Assembly: GCA_033809415.1 (NCBI GenBank)
Contig: JAPXLT010000080.1
Coordinates: 1-16,541 of the forward strand
Source of the DNA: JAQVUB01 sp033809415
GTDB lineage: Bacteria; Verrucomicrobiota; Lentisphaeria; Oligosphaerales; Oligosphaeraceae
Length of the DNA stretch: 16,541 nucleotides
Direction: 5' to 3'
The notes under the pieces were generated by a model. The model was not told the DNA's origin and did no database searches. It saw only the letters and a list, made by a program, of their open reading frames with translations. The position numbers and the translations under genes are program-made. This document shows positions 1 to 7,738 of this stretch, piece by piece; the stretch's first letter is position 1; every line of letters begins with the position of its first letter.

Positions 1-33
1 TGTCCCGTCCGTGTCCCGTCCGTGTAAAGTCCG
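1..33. repeat. 11-bp tandem repeat, three units
   Basis: Three consecutive 11-bp units: TGTCCCGTCCG twice exactly, then TGTAAAGTCCG. The window edge cuts the array, so its full length is unknown. It lies directly beside hairpin repeat copy 1, downstream of phoR. It shares the TGTCC core with the 9-bp arrays at 7909-8007 and 12984-13010. No coding content was seen. Confidence 0.7.
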
Positions 34-35
34 TG

Positions 36-90
36 TGGGTTGTGGGCGGCAGCCCACGCCAAGCCTGTCCGTGTATTTCGTTGTTAATAA
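36..90 (+). repeat. Dispersed hairpin repeat, copy 1
   Basis: This segment aligns without gaps to 8976-9030 at 44 of 55 positions. Its core is a perfect 6-bp stem (GTGGGC 42-47, loop GGCA, GCCCAC 52-57) followed by CGCCAAG and a CTGT..GTGT..TTCGT.GTTAA tail. It sits 3 bases past the phoR stop. No T-tract follows the stem on the phoR-transcribed strand, so it is not an obvious intrinsic terminator, although it could still protect a 3' end. A third, shorter copy is at 6034-6060. Confidence 0.75.
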
Positions 91-93
91 AGC

Positions 94-1848
94 TTATGTC
101 AGTGGCAGAATGATTCGGAATTCGCATCCTTTTCCGGGTGTGCTTTTCAGTTCTGCATATCCATGATGGAGTTGTGCGACGTGCTTGACGATGGCCAGAC
201 CCAGTCCTGTGCCGCCGAGCTGTCGGCTGCGTTCCTTGTGCACCCGGTAGAACCGCTCGAAGATGCGTTCCTGGTGTTCCGGGGCGATGCCGATGCCATA
301 ATCGCGAACGGTGATCACTGCGGAATCGTGTTCCCGGGTCAGGGAGACGTCGATTGTCTGGCTGTTGCTGTAAAGGATGGCGTTGTTGATCAGGTTGGCA
401 ACGGCCTGCTCGAGCAGTTGGCAGTCCCCTGCAATCTGCAGCGGCACCTGCTCGGTGATCTTCAGTGAGATTCCGCGCTCAGCGGCTTTGTCTGCGCAGA
501 GCTGGAGCGCCTCGATCAGCATGGCCGGCAATGAAAGTGTGGCAAAATCGCGCCCAGGCTCCAGCTGCTTTTTTTCCAGGGCGGCCAGGCTAAGGATATC
601 CTGCACCAGCAAATTCAGGCGATTGGACTGCTCGAATATCATCTCGAGCAGCTTGCTGTTCTGTTCGGGTGTCAGATTGCCGTCTTCGCGGATCGTCTCG
701 GTAGCTCCGATGATGCAGGTCAGCGGGGTTTTCAGCTCATGGGAGACATTGGCGATAAAGTCGCTGCGGAAGGATTCGAGTTTGCGCTGATTGGTCAGAT
801 CGATGATGGTCAGCAGCAAGAAGCGCTTGCCTTCCTGAACAATGACCCGCCCCTTGATAAACACAGTCTGCGTCGAACGCGCACGTTGCAAAGTGAATTC
901 CTTCTCGAAGGTCTCTCCATTCTGAAAGGCCCGCTGCGCCAAAGTCAGCAACCCCGGAATCTCCGAGCGCGCCAGGTTGAATTTCGCATCGGTCCCCTTC
1001 AATTTGAAGAACCTGGCACCTGTCTGGTTGTACTTGACGGCATCCCCGTTTTCGGCAAAAAGCAGCACGGCTTCGCTCATCGCATTCAAGAGCGCTTCGA
1101 TGGCGTTGCGCCCAGCAGTGACCTCCGCAAGCTGGAGCTTCAGCTGCTCGGCCATGTATGAAACTCCGCCAGCCAACTCGCGGACAACTCCGGAAGCAGA
1201 TGTGTCAATGCGTGCATCGAGATTGCCCGAGGCGATTTCCGCCACCGCATTCTGCAGGTTTTGCAGGGGGCGCCGCACTCGCAGAAGAATATAAAAGGTC
1301 AGCAGGAAGACCAGTCCGCCGCCCAGCAACATGGCCAGCAACATGTGATTGCGTGCCATCCGCAAAATCCGGGTGGCCTGATCGGCAGTCACCGCCGCAC
1401 GGATCACATAATCTCCCTGTGCGGTCGGCAGTTTCAGCGCATAATAGATCATCCACTGGTTCAGGCTTTCACTGTACCGTTTCACCGTTGCCGGCTTGCC
1501 AGCCAGTGCGCTCTGGACTTCAATGCGGTCGAGATGATTGCCAAGAAAGGCAGGATTTTCCGACGAGTCCGCTTCGACAAGGCCATCAGGCCGGATCAGG
1601 CTCAGGCGCAACACATCTTTCTGAAAATCATTGCAGAATTTCCGTGCCTCCTCGATTTTTTCCTGGTCCAGCATTGGTTTCAAGATCAGGGCTACCAGAT
1701 ATGTCTCCTGTGCGATATTGTTTTGTGCATCGTGCATGTAAGCCTGTTCGAAGGAACGGCGCTGCAACAGAAAAAGTGCAGCAAACAGGACTACCAGCAC
1801 GCCCGCTACCAACGGCAGACCAAACAAAATTTTATCGCGATGCTTCAT
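94..1848 (-). CDS. phoR: Phosphate regulon sensor histidine kinase PhoR
   Basis: A 584-residue membrane sensor kinase that phosphorylates PhoB under phosphate limitation (family knowledge). Visible order: TM1 about 8-28, an extracytoplasmic region of about 140 residues, TM2 about 168-190, a HAMP-like linker about 190-243, a PAS-like region about 250-350, then the kinase core. H370 in FIANVSHELKTPL is the phospho-acceptor. The ATPase domain shows the N box (NLINNA, 485-490), G1 box (DYGIGIAP, from 516), F box (ERIFERFYRV) and G2 box (GGTGLGLAIV, from 545). The start is an ATG with AGGA about 9 bases upstream, and it overlaps the phoB stop by 4 bases. The long extracytoplasmic region makes this the large PhoR type seen in Gram-positives and many environmental bacteria, unlike the short E. 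coli form. The PhoR call rests on both domains and operon context. Confidence 0.93.
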   Translation of the reverse strand: MKHRDKILFGLPLVAGVLVVLFAALFLLQRRSFEQAYMHDAQNNIAQETYLVALILKPMLDQEKIEEARKFCNDFQKDVLRLSLIRPDGLVEADSSENPAFLGNHLDRIEVQSALAGKPATVKRYSESLNQWMIYYALKLPTAQGDYVIRAAVTADQATRILRMARNHMLLAMLLGGGLVFLLTFYILLRVRRPLQNLQNAVAEIASGNLDARIDTSASGVVRELAGGVSYMAEQLKLQLAEVTAGRNAIEALLNAMSEAVLLFAENGDAVKYNQTGARFFKLKGTDAKFNLARSEIPGLLTLAQRAFQNGETFEKEFTLQRARSTQTVFIKGRVIVQEGKRFLLLTIIDLTNQRKLESFRSDFIANVSHELKTPLTCIIGATETIREDGNLTPEQNSKLLEMIFEQSNRLNLLVQDILSLAALEKKQLEPGRDFATLSLPAMLIEALQLCADKAAERGISLKITEQVPLQIAGDCQLLEQAVANLINNAILYSNSQTIDVSLTREHDSAVITVRDYGIGIAPEHQERIFERFYRVHKERSRQLGGTGLGLAIVKHVAQLHHGYAELKSTPGKGCEFRIILPLT

Positions 1849-2540
1849 TCGGTAGATTCCTGTTTATAGCGGTATCCGACGCCTCGTACGGTATCAATAT
1901 TGACGGCCCAGTCGCCGAGTTTTCGCCGTAGGTTGAGAATCTGCACATCGATGGCCCGTTCCGTAACCGGATATCCGTCGCCTTTGACTCGAGTGATGAT
2001 CTGATTGCGCGTATACACTCGTCCCGGATATGACACCAACAGATGCAGAATGGCAAATTCGCTGAAAGTCAGATCGAGTACTTTGCCATTCAGCCTGACT
2101 TCATGCTGATCCTTGCGGATCACCAACCCACCCCGCCGGATTTCGTTGCTTTCCTCGGCATCGCTGAACTGCCGCAATTGCGCACGGACGCGGGCTATCA
2201 GTATTTTCCGGCTAAATGGCTTGGTGATGTAGTCAACCGCACCGAGTTCCAGCCCGATGACGACATCGGATTCCTCGCTGCGCGCAGTCAGCATGATGAT
2301 CGGAATCGCACGCGTCTCCTCCTGACTCTTCAGCTGACGGCAGACGCTGAGTCCATCCATGCCCGGCAGCATCAAATCCAGCAGGATCAAGTCCGGCAGG
2401 CGCGACTGCGCCAGGCGCAGGCCATCTTCACCGTTGGCAGCCATATAAATGCCGGAATAGCCCGCTGATTCCAAGGTCATTTTGAGCAGTTCCCGGATCG
2501 GCTCCTCATCCTCGATTACCAGTATTTTTTCAGCAGCCAT
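1845..2540 (-). CDS. phoB: Phosphate response regulator PhoB (OmpR/PhoB family)
   Basis: A 231-residue DNA-binding response regulator. The receiver domain (about 4-120) has the acidic pair D11/E12, phospho-acceptor D55 in LILLDLMLPG, T85 in the IIMLTARS strand and K107 in DYITKPF. The C-terminal winged helix (about 132-228) has the usual LTFSEFAILHLL, the recognition-helix region VTERAIDVQILNLRRKL and the terminal TVRGVGYRYK. The length is standard for the family. The ATG overlaps the phoU stop (TAATG) and has AAGGAGA about 8 bases upstream. It lies between phoU and phoR, so it very likely activates this operon and other phosphate-starvation genes. Family membership is certain; the PhoB identity comes from the pst-pho context. 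Confidence 0.95.
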   Translation of the reverse strand: MAAEKILVIEDEEPIRELLKMTLESAGYSGIYMAANGEDGLRLAQSRLPDLILLDLMLPGMDGLSVCRQLKSQEETRAIPIIMLTARSEESDVVIGLELGAVDYITKPFSRKILIARVRAQLRQFSDAEESNEIRRGGLVIRKDQHEVRLNGKVLDLTFSEFAILHLLVSYPGRVYTRNQIITRVKGDGYPVTERAIDVQILNLRRKLGDWAVNIDTVRGVGYRYKQESTE

Positions 2541-3211
2541 TAGTGTTGTTCTCCTTCATGCAGGTGTCGGACGATGATGCCCCGCTCCATGTAGATAACA
2601 TCCTCACTGATATTGGTGGCAGTGTCAGCTATGCGCTCGAGGCATCGCGAAATGGTCAAGCAATCCAGATAGTATCCCGACTGATTTGGATATTCCAGCA
2701 TCTTCTCGCGGACAAAAAGGTAAGCATCGTGGTGCAACTTGTCAACCTCATCATCGAGTGAAATCACTTCGGCAGCGATGTCGACATCGCGATAGGTCAG
2801 CGAATCAATCGATTTCTTCAGCATCCCGCAAGCCTTGCTGGTCATCTCTTCAAAGTCGAGCTTCTCGACCATGTTTTCGCCATAGGATGCCATGTCAAAG
2901 ACGCGTTCGGCGATATTAACCGCCAAGTCACCGACCCGCTCGATTTCGTTGTTGACCTTGAGGATGGTGATGACCTTGCGCAAATCCCCGGCCACCGGCT
3001 GATAAAGCGCCAGAATCTTCAGGCACTCTTCCTCGATCCGGATTTCTGCGACATCGATGTCATCATCCGAATCGATGACCTTCTGGGCAAGGGAAACATC
3101 ATGCGACAGCGTAGCCTGTATGGCCTGATGTACCGCATGTTCGGCCTTGCTGGTAACCTCGAGCAAAAGCATGGTCAGATTATCGATTTCACTGATGAAA
3201 TGCACTGTCAT
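2540..3211 (-). CDS. phoU: Phosphate transport system regulator PhoU
   Basis: A 223-residue all-helical cytoplasmic protein that links the PstSCAB transporter to PhoR, repressing the regulon when phosphate is plentiful (family knowledge). It has the two-fold PhoU repeat: the first half contains EEECLKILALYQPVAGDLR (about 60-78) and the metal-site motif NNEIERVGDLAVNI (87-100). The second half contains the matching LERIADTATNISEDVIYM (191-208). The length is typical. The start follows the pstB stop by 12 bases, with a G-rich Shine-Dalgarno-like stretch before the ATG. The stop overlaps the phoB start by one base, so expression is probably coupled. Confidence 0.95.
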   Translation of the reverse strand: MTVHFISEIDNLTMLLLEVTSKAEHAVHQAIQATLSHDVSLAQKVIDSDDDIDVAEIRIEEECLKILALYQPVAGDLRKVITILKVNNEIERVGDLAVNIAERVFDMASYGENMVEKLDFEEMTSKACGMLKKSIDSLTYRDVDIAAEVISLDDEVDKLHHDAYLFVREKMLEYPNQSGYYLDCLTISRCLERIADTATNISEDVIYMERGIIVRHLHEGEQH

Positions 3212-3223
3212 AGCGCCCCCTAT

Positions 3224-3979
3224 TCAGCCAAAACGCCCTGTTATATATTCTTCTGTCTTACGGTTCTTCGGATTGGTAAAAATCTGTTTTGTTGCGCCGT
3301 GCTCGATGATAACCCCCTTGTAGAAAAAGGCGGTTGCATCGCTGATGCGAGCTGCCTGCTGCATATTGTGTGTCACAACCATGATCGTAAATCGCTTCTT
3401 CAACTCGACCATCAATTCCTCGATCTTGGTGGTCGCCAGCGGGTCCAAGGCGCTGGTCGGCTCATCCATCAGCAGGACTTCCGGCTCTGCGGCGATCGCC
3501 CTGGCGATGCAGAGGCGCTGCTGCTGCCCGCCGGAGAGCGCCAGCCCGCTTGTTTTCAGCTTGTCCTTGACTTCATCCCACAGCGATGCACCACGCAAGG
3601 CCTGTTCGACCCGGTCAAATGTTTCCTTGCGGCTGAGCTTGAAATGCAGCTTCAAAGGATAGGCCACATTGTCGAAAACTGACATCGGAAACGGGGTTGG
3701 CTTCTGAAAGATCATGCCGACATTTCGCCGCAGTTCGAGGACATCGACCTCTGGCAGGAGGACATTCACTCCATCGATCAGGAGTTCTCCTTCCGCTCTC
3801 TGATTGCGGTACAGCTCGAAGATGCGGTTGCAGATGCGCAGGAAGGTGGATTTACCGCAACCTGAGGGGCCGATGACGGCCGTGATTTTCTTTTCCTCGA
3901 CAGGCAGGTTGTTATCGAAAAGCACCTGTTCGCTGCCGTAGAAGAAATTCAGGTTTTTTGCTTCAAGTTTAAGAGGCAT
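3224..3979 (-). CDS. pstB: Phosphate ABC transporter ATP-binding protein PstB
   Basis: A 251-residue ATPase that powers phosphate import through PstC/PstA. Diagnostic ABC motifs are all present: Walker A GPSGCGKST (37-45), Q-loop FQKPTPFPMS (91-100, the typical PstB form), signature LSGGQQQR (148-155), Walker B VLLMDEP (168-174) with catalytic E173, D-loop SALD, and switch histidine H204 in VVTHNM. The EYITGRFG C-terminus is PstB-like. The ATG lies inside the end of pstA (11-base overlap), with GGGAGA about 6 bases upstream, implying translational coupling. No catalytic residue is missing. Confidence 0.97.
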   Translation of the reverse strand: MPLKLEAKNLNFFYGSEQVLFDNNLPVEEKKITAVIGPSGCGKSTFLRICNRIFELYRNQRAEGELLIDGVNVLLPEVDVLELRRNVGMIFQKPTPFPMSVFDNVAYPLKLHFKLSRKETFDRVEQALRGASLWDEVKDKLKTSGLALSGGQQQRLCIARAIAAEPEVLLMDEPTSALDPLATTKIEELMVELKKRFTIMVVTHNMQQAARISDATAFFYKGVIIEHGATKQIFTNPKNRKTEEYITGRFG

Positions 3980-4826
3980 GTCGTTTCTCCCGGAACAGAA
4001 TTCTGGTGCCGATATTAAGTGCCAGCACGAGAACGGTGATCACTAGAGCGGCTCCCCAGCCAGCCTGATGCATGGCTTCGAACGGCGAGTTGGTCGAGTA
4101 TTCGGTAATCAGCACCGGCATGTTCGGTGTCGGACCACTAAAATAATCTTTTGGCCAGGAATCCGCAAATAATGCAGTGAAAAGCAGGGGTGCGGTTTCG
4201 CCGCTGACCCGCGCCAGCGCCAGCAGGATTCCAGTGATCAAGCCTTTGCGTGCGCTGCGGCAGATGATTCTCAGCGTGGTGCGGGTTCTGGTCATGCCGA
4301 TGGCCAATGATGCCTCCCGCAATGCGTACGGCACCATGTCCAGCATATCCTCGGTCGTCCGCATGACCACCGGGAACATGATGATCGCCAGCGCCACCGA
4401 ACCGGCAAAGCCGGAAAAGTGCCCGGACGGCACTACAATCAAGGTGTAGACAAAGAGTCCAACCAGCACTGATGGCATGCCCATCATGACGTTGGCGGAG
4501 AAACGCAGGGTCGCGGTGATTTTGGGGTGGTCGCGGAATTCAGACAGGCAGATGCCGGCGCAGATGGCCGGCGGTGTGGCCAGCAATGCGGCGCCCAGGG
4601 TGATCATGATCGAACCCAGCATTGCGTTGGCGATTCCTCTGTCGGGCATTCCGTATGGTTTCGAGGGATTGAGGAAAAATCCCAGGCTGAGCGATTTGCT
4701 TCCGGCACGGATGACATGGGTGACAATGACCAGCATCGCAGTCGCTGCCAGCAGTACCGCCAGCAATGAAAAAAAACGGAAGATATGGTTGGCGAGCTTT
4801 CGCCAGAACAATTTCTTTTTCTTCAT
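3969..4826 (-). CDS. pstA: Phosphate ABC transporter permease PstA
   Basis: A 285-residue inner-membrane permease that pairs with PstC. It starts MKKKKLFWRK, with a membrane segment at about 18-38, and has about five further hydrophobic segments. The cytoplasmic EAA loop that contacts PstB is visible at 170-199 (REASLAIGMTRTRTTLRIIC). RVSGETAPLLFTA (206-218) is typical of PstA. The frame stays open upstream to 5600, but that part lies antiphase inside pstC and resembles nothing. The ATG at 4826 overlaps the pstC stop as TAATG and gives the normal family length. The last 11 bases overlap pstB. Confidence 0.95.
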   Translation of the reverse strand: MKKKKLFWRKLANHIFRFFSLLAVLLAATAMLVIVTHVIRAGSKSLSLGFFLNPSKPYGMPDRGIANAMLGSIMITLGAALLATPPAICAGICLSEFRDHPKITATLRFSANVMMGMPSVLVGLFVYTLIVVPSGHFSGFAGSVALAIIMFPVVMRTTEDMLDMVPYALREASLAIGMTRTRTTLRIICRSARKGLITGILLALARVSGETAPLLFTALFADSWPKDYFSGPTPNMPVLITEYSTNSPFEAMHQAGWGAALVITVLVLALNIGTRILFREKRHAS

Positions 4827-5755
4827 TATTCCCCTCGATGCGCGGTAGCCGCGCGCAGATAGGACTGCGCCACGATTTGAATGAACAGACTCATCAGCAG
4901 CAGGATCAGCCCCAGCGCAAACAGGGCGCTGCGCTGCAACCCGTCCGCCTCCGGAAAGCAGTTGGCAATCGTTGCGGCAATGGTGGTTGATCCGGAAAAG
5001 GCATTCTGCGGCATTTCCATCATATTTCCAATCACGAAAAGGACAGCCATTGTTTCCCCGAGGGCGCGCCCGAGTCCGACAAAGACGCCTCCAAGGATTC
5101 CACGTATGCCATAGGGGATGACGATGTCCTTTCCCGCTTCCAGGCGTGTGCATCCCACTCCGTATGCCGCTTCCCTCAGCATCGGCGGTGTCATTTGCAG
5201 CACGTCCCGCAGGATGGCGCAAATGTACGGGAGGATCATAATCGACAGGATCAGGCCGCCGGTCAGAATGCCGAAGCCATTGTAATAATCCTCCGCCAGG
5301 AACCTTCCCACAACTGGAATCTGTTGGATTTTCAGGGTTTCCGCAAGGAACGGCTGAATTTTTGTCTGCATGAATGGCACCAGGACGAAAAGTCCCCACA
5401 TGCCGTAAATGACACTGGGAATGGCAGCCAGCAAATCGATGGCATGTCCAAGTACCGCCCGGATCATCGGAGTCGCATGGACCAGGAACATCGCCGCCGC
5501 CAGAGCCAGCGGCAAGGCAATGATCAGCGCAATCAGGGTTGTGCACAGCGTTCCGACAATGCTCGGCAACGCGCCAAATTTCTCGGCAACGGGGTCCCAT
5601 TCAGTGGAAATCAGAAAACGCCAGCCGAAAACGTCCCATACCTGCTTGGAATTCAACGAAAGCTGGATGAAAAATCCCAGCATCAGCAGACCTATCAGGC
5701 CCGCACAGCAAAAGCAGAACCACTTGAAAAAATTGTCAATCGAGGATTTCTTCAT
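4826..5755 (-). CDS. pstC: Phosphate ABC transporter permease PstC
   Basis: A 309-residue permease with about six membrane segments (first at about 15-34, then about 66-92 and onwards). The PstC signatures are GALPSIVGTL (61-70), AIPSVIYGMWGLFVLVP (111-127) and the EAA loop REAAYGVGCTRLEAGKDIVIP (194-214), followed by GRALGETMAVLFVIGN. The chosen start is the ATG at 5755, giving MKKSSIDNFF. A GTG eight codons upstream (5779) is in frame, but the strong GGAGGGAG lies just after that GTG, so it can only serve the ATG, with about 14 bases of spacing. This is the first gene of the operon. pstS, often upstream, is absent here. Confidence 0.94.
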   Translation of the reverse strand: MKKSSIDNFFKWFCFCCAGLIGLLMLGFFIQLSLNSKQVWDVFGWRFLISTEWDPVAEKFGALPSIVGTLCTTLIALIIALPLALAAAMFLVHATPMIRAVLGHAIDLLAAIPSVIYGMWGLFVLVPFMQTKIQPFLAETLKIQQIPVVGRFLAEDYYNGFGILTGGLILSIMILPYICAILRDVLQMTPPMLREAAYGVGCTRLEAGKDIVIPYGIRGILGGVFVGLGRALGETMAVLFVIGNMMEMPQNAFSGSTTIAATIANCFPEADGLQRSALFALGLILLLMSLFIQIVAQSYLRAATAHRGE

Positions 5756-5845
5756 AGGCCACGGATCGTCTCCCTCCACATCTTTTTTTGCTCAAAACTT
5801 TCCGTTACGACATTACCATATTCCCCCGTAGTTAATGACCGATTT

Positions 5846-5867
5846 GAGTATTGTTAGAATTTGGTTA
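5846..5867 (-). promoter_or_regulatory. Candidate PhoB-binding direct repeat upstream of pstC
   Basis: Read on the operon strand, TAACCAAATTC and TAACAATACTC are two contiguous 11-bp units matching at 8 of 11 positions. PhoB-family regulators bind tandem 11-bp direct repeats, and this pair is about 90 bp upstream of the pstC start, so the position and period fit. The sequence does not match the E. coli CTGTCAT consensus, and no clear -35/-10 pair was identified beside it. The call is an inference. Confidence 0.35.
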
Positions 5868-5886
5868 ATTTCTTAACTTTTTTCTT

Positions 5887-5937
5887 GTCCACAGAAAACA
5901 CTGAAAACGCGGAAATTTTGTAGAGCTGTTGCTTTGA
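5887..5937 (-). repeat. 51-bp dispersed repeat, inverted copy
   Basis: On the minus strand this aligns without gaps to 8919-8969 at 42 of 51 positions. Both copies start TCAAAGCA, continue through CTACAAA, then have three 9-bp units of the TTTCCGTGC type, and end GTGGAC. It lies upstream of the pst operon, pointing away from hipBA. With 5988-6006 it forms the left side of an inverted repeat pair around 6.0-8.9 kb. Confidence 0.75.
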
Positions 5938-5987
5938 TGAATACGCTTGCATGTGGAATTGCGGTCTGGTTTGTTGCTTTCTCCGAA

Positions 5988-6006
5988 TGCCAAGGTCGGC
6001 TTTACG
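5988..6006 (-). repeat. 19-bp perfect inverted repeat, left copy
   Basis: The minus strand reads CGTAAAGCCGACCTTGGCA, identical to the plus strand at 8869-8887. A 19-bp exact match about 2.9 kb apart in opposite orientation is not expected by chance. It is 50 bases from the 51-bp repeat; the right-hand copy is 31 bases from its partner, so the spacers differ in length. Confidence 0.85.
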
Positions 6007-6033
6007 GAGTTGAGTCGTCTGTGTGGTTACAAA

Positions 6034-6060
6034 GCGTGTGGGTGCCAGTCCACGCCAAGA
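6034..6060 (+). repeat. Dispersed hairpin repeat, copy 2 (short)
   Basis: This has the same GTGG....CCACGCCAAG core as copies at 36-90 and 8976-9030. The stem is 6038-6043 with 6048-6053 around a 4-base loop. Here two inner pairs are G-T wobbles, where the other copies have Watson-Crick pairs. The flanks are diverged, though a preceding CTGTGTGGTT (6019-6028) resembles the tail of the other copies. Confidence 0.6.
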
Positions 6061-6079
6061 TTCCTATGATTTTTATTTT

Positions 6080-6151
6080 TTCGCCCCGAAAGGGTTGATT
6101 TTTATCAAACCTCTCTTTTCCAAGATAAATTCGCCCCGAAAGGGTTGATTT
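6080..6151 (+). promoter_or_regulatory. Pair of 22-bp direct repeats upstream of hipBA (candidate operator)
   Basis: Two identical 22-bp copies at 6080-6101 and 6130-6151, offset by exactly 50 bp, begin TTCGCCCCGAAAGGG and end TTGATTT. Each contains a small CCC-GAAA-GGG inverted repeat. The second ends 4 bases before a -35-like hexamer of the hipBA promoter. HipB-type antitoxins autoregulate by binding repeated operators near their promoter, so these are the best operator candidates; that role is inferred. The sequence differs from the E. coli HipB operator (TATCC-N8-GGATA). Confidence 0.5.
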
Positions 6152-6155
6152 CTGC

Positions 6156-6184
6156 TTAAAATTTTCCTGTTGTTGCTGTATAGT
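6156..6184 (+). promoter_or_regulatory. Candidate sigma70-like promoter of hipBA
   Basis: TTAAAA (6156-6161) and TATAGT (6179-6184) are separated by 17 bases, resembling -35 (4 of 6) and -10 (5 of 6) elements. The hipB ATG is about 25 bases past the -10, which would give a short leader carrying the AAGGA at 6196-6200. The assignment is by consensus and position only. Confidence 0.45.
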
Positions 6185-6208
6185 ATATGCAATACAAGGA
6201 AAAAGCTT

Positions 6209-6436
6209 ATGAAAATCGAACTCACAAATGCATCGCAACTTGCGGAAATCGTCCGGCAGGAACGCAAACGGCAGAAGGTTTCCCAGACCCGGCTTGCGCA
6301 GCTTGCCGATGTAGGCGTTCGTTTTGTCCGTGACCTGGAAGGCGGAAAGGAAACGGTGCAGCTCAACAAAGTGCTGAACGTGCTTGAAACCCTCGGCATC
6401 GCCATTGAACTCTCAAGCATGGGAGACAATGAATAA
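6209..6436 (+). CDS. hipB: HipB-like antitoxin, Xre-family HTH protein
   Basis: A 75-residue helix-turn-helix protein. Residues about 10-65 (LAEIVRQERKRQKVSQTRLAQLADV then RFVRDLEGGKETVQLNKVLNVLETLGI) match the Xre/HipB antitoxin form in which a short HTH domain makes up nearly the whole protein. By family it should bind and neutralise the kinase encoded next and repress the shared promoter. The frame is open back to a TTG at 6170, but the ATG at 6209 has AAGGA 8 bases upstream and begins the conserved domain, so it is preferred. The TAA overlaps the hipA ATG (TAATG), coupling translation. The upstream direct repeats are candidate binding sites. Confidence 0.9.
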   Translation: MKIELTNASQLAEIVRQERKRQKVSQTRLAQLADVGVRFVRDLEGGKETVQLNKVLNVLETLGIAIELSSMGDNE

Positions 6437-7674
6437 TGGAAACACTCAACGTTTTTCTCCTCGGTCAGCATGTTGGCGTCTTGGAGTCTGACAACGGGGA
6501 ATTGACTTTCCGCTATCTGCCGGAGTATCTGCAGAAAACAGATGCCACCGCTATTTCCTATTCACTGCCACTGCGTCCGGAAGCGTTTGATTCCCAAGCA
6601 ACGAGCATATTTTTCGATAATCTTTTGCCGCCGGATGTTGTCCGCAAACGTCTGGGAAAAATCCTTCATCTTTCACGGCACAATATTTTCGGATTCCTAA
6701 AGGCCATCGGCGGAGACTGCGCCGGGGCAATTGCATTGCATCCCGCTAGCGGCGCGGAAACAGAAGAAAATCCAACACCTTCTTACAGGGAACTTTCCGA
6801 AGAGGAAGCATCGCGGATCCTGAAGGATTTGCCGGGGCGACCGCTGAATATCGGCAAAGAAAAAGGATTCCGCATTTCCGGCACTGGTGCCCAGGATAAA
6901 CTGATTGCCCGTGTCGATGCCGGAATAATCTATCTTCCTTTGTTCGGCGCACCATCCACGCATATCATCAAGCCGCCGGTTGCCGCATATCCCGAAAGTG
7001 TATTCAACGAATTTTTCTGTATGCGTCTTGCGAAAGCCATGAACTTGCCCGCGCCCTCGTGCAAAATCCTCACACTGGAAAAAATCTCGTATTACTGCGT
7101 GACCCGTTTTGACCGCCAGGTCTCCGATGGTCAAATCAGCCGTCTGCACCAGGAAGATTTCTGCCAGCTGTTCAGTGTCGATCCGGAGAAAAAATATGAA
7201 AATGAAGGCGGGCCGACTATTCCAGCATGCTTCCAACTCATCAAAAAGATGCGCATCGGCACGGTCGGACAGATTGACTTTGTCCGCAGAATCATTTTCA
7301 ATGTTCTCATCGGCAACGGCGATGCCCATGCAAAAAACTTTTCCGTCCTCTATCATGGAAAGAGAATGCAGCTCGCGCCTGTCTATGATCTTCTGTCCAC
7401 GGAAATCTACGACGCCCTTGCCCATGAAACAGCAATGTCCATCGGAGGTGAAACGGCATTTGCCAGAATCACCCGCAAGAGTTTTGTGCAGATGGCGAAA
7501 GAATGCAAATTCCGTCCGGAACTTGCACTGACTCTGATTGACGAAATGCTCGAAAAAATCATTGATGTTTCAAAATCACTGGCAGCAGAATTGAATCAAC
7601 AATACCCATCCCCGGTTTACGAGGCAATCTGCCGGATTATTGAATGTCAGACTTCAAGACTTTCTGTGAAGTAA
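6436..7674 (+). CDS. hipA: HipA-like serine/threonine kinase toxin
   Basis: A 412-residue HipA-family kinase. In E. coli, HipA phosphorylates glutamyl-tRNA synthetase and stalls translation; the substrate here is unknown. The N-terminal subdomain (about 1-105) includes the typical LPLRPEAF and FFDNLLP stretches. The kinase domain has the P-loop-like ISGTGAQDKL (147-156, with S148 near the autophosphorylated serine position), K179 in THIIKP, the catalytic loop GNGDAHAKNFS (293-303) with D296, and metal-binding D318 in APVYDLLS. All key residues are present and the length is close to E. coli HipA (440), so it appears intact. It overlaps the antitoxin gene by one base. The repeat-rich gap follows immediately. 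Confidence 0.93.
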   Translation: METLNVFLLGQHVGVLESDNGELTFRYLPEYLQKTDATAISYSLPLRPEAFDSQATSIFFDNLLPPDVVRKRLGKILHLSRHNIFGFLKAIGGDCAGAIALHPASGAETEENPTPSYRELSEEEASRILKDLPGRPLNIGKEKGFRISGTGAQDKLIARVDAGIIYLPLFGAPSTHIIKPPVAAYPESVFNEFFCMRLAKAMNLPAPSCKILTLEKISYYCVTRFDRQVSDGQISRLHQEDFCQLFSVDPEKKYENEGGPTIPACFQLIKKMRIGTVGQIDFVRRIIFNVLIGNGDAHAKNFSVLYHGKRMQLAPVYDLLSTEIYDALAHETAMSIGGETAFARITRKSFVQMAKECKFRPELALTLIDEMLEKIIDVSKSLAAELNQQYPSPVYEAICRIIECQTSRLSVK

Positions 7675-7738
7675 TAGCCTACAAACCAAGCGGACACACC
7701 CTATACCACATGCGCGAGGCAGAAGCAGGAGACAGGGG

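Noticed and set aside
42..57. Intrinsic terminator of the pho operon
   Set aside because: The stem is convincing, but no T-run follows it on the transcribed strand, so it is listed only as a repeat hairpin.
1158..1931. 257-residue plus-strand frame antisense to phoR
   Set aside because: It is a shadow of GC-rich coding sequence; phoR on the minus strand has all the kinase motifs and the plus frame resembles nothing.
4827..5600. N-terminal extension of pstA giving a 543-residue frame
   Set aside because: The extension lies antiphase inside pstC, has composition unlike a membrane protein, and the ATG at 4826 with a TAATG junction gives the normal PstA length.
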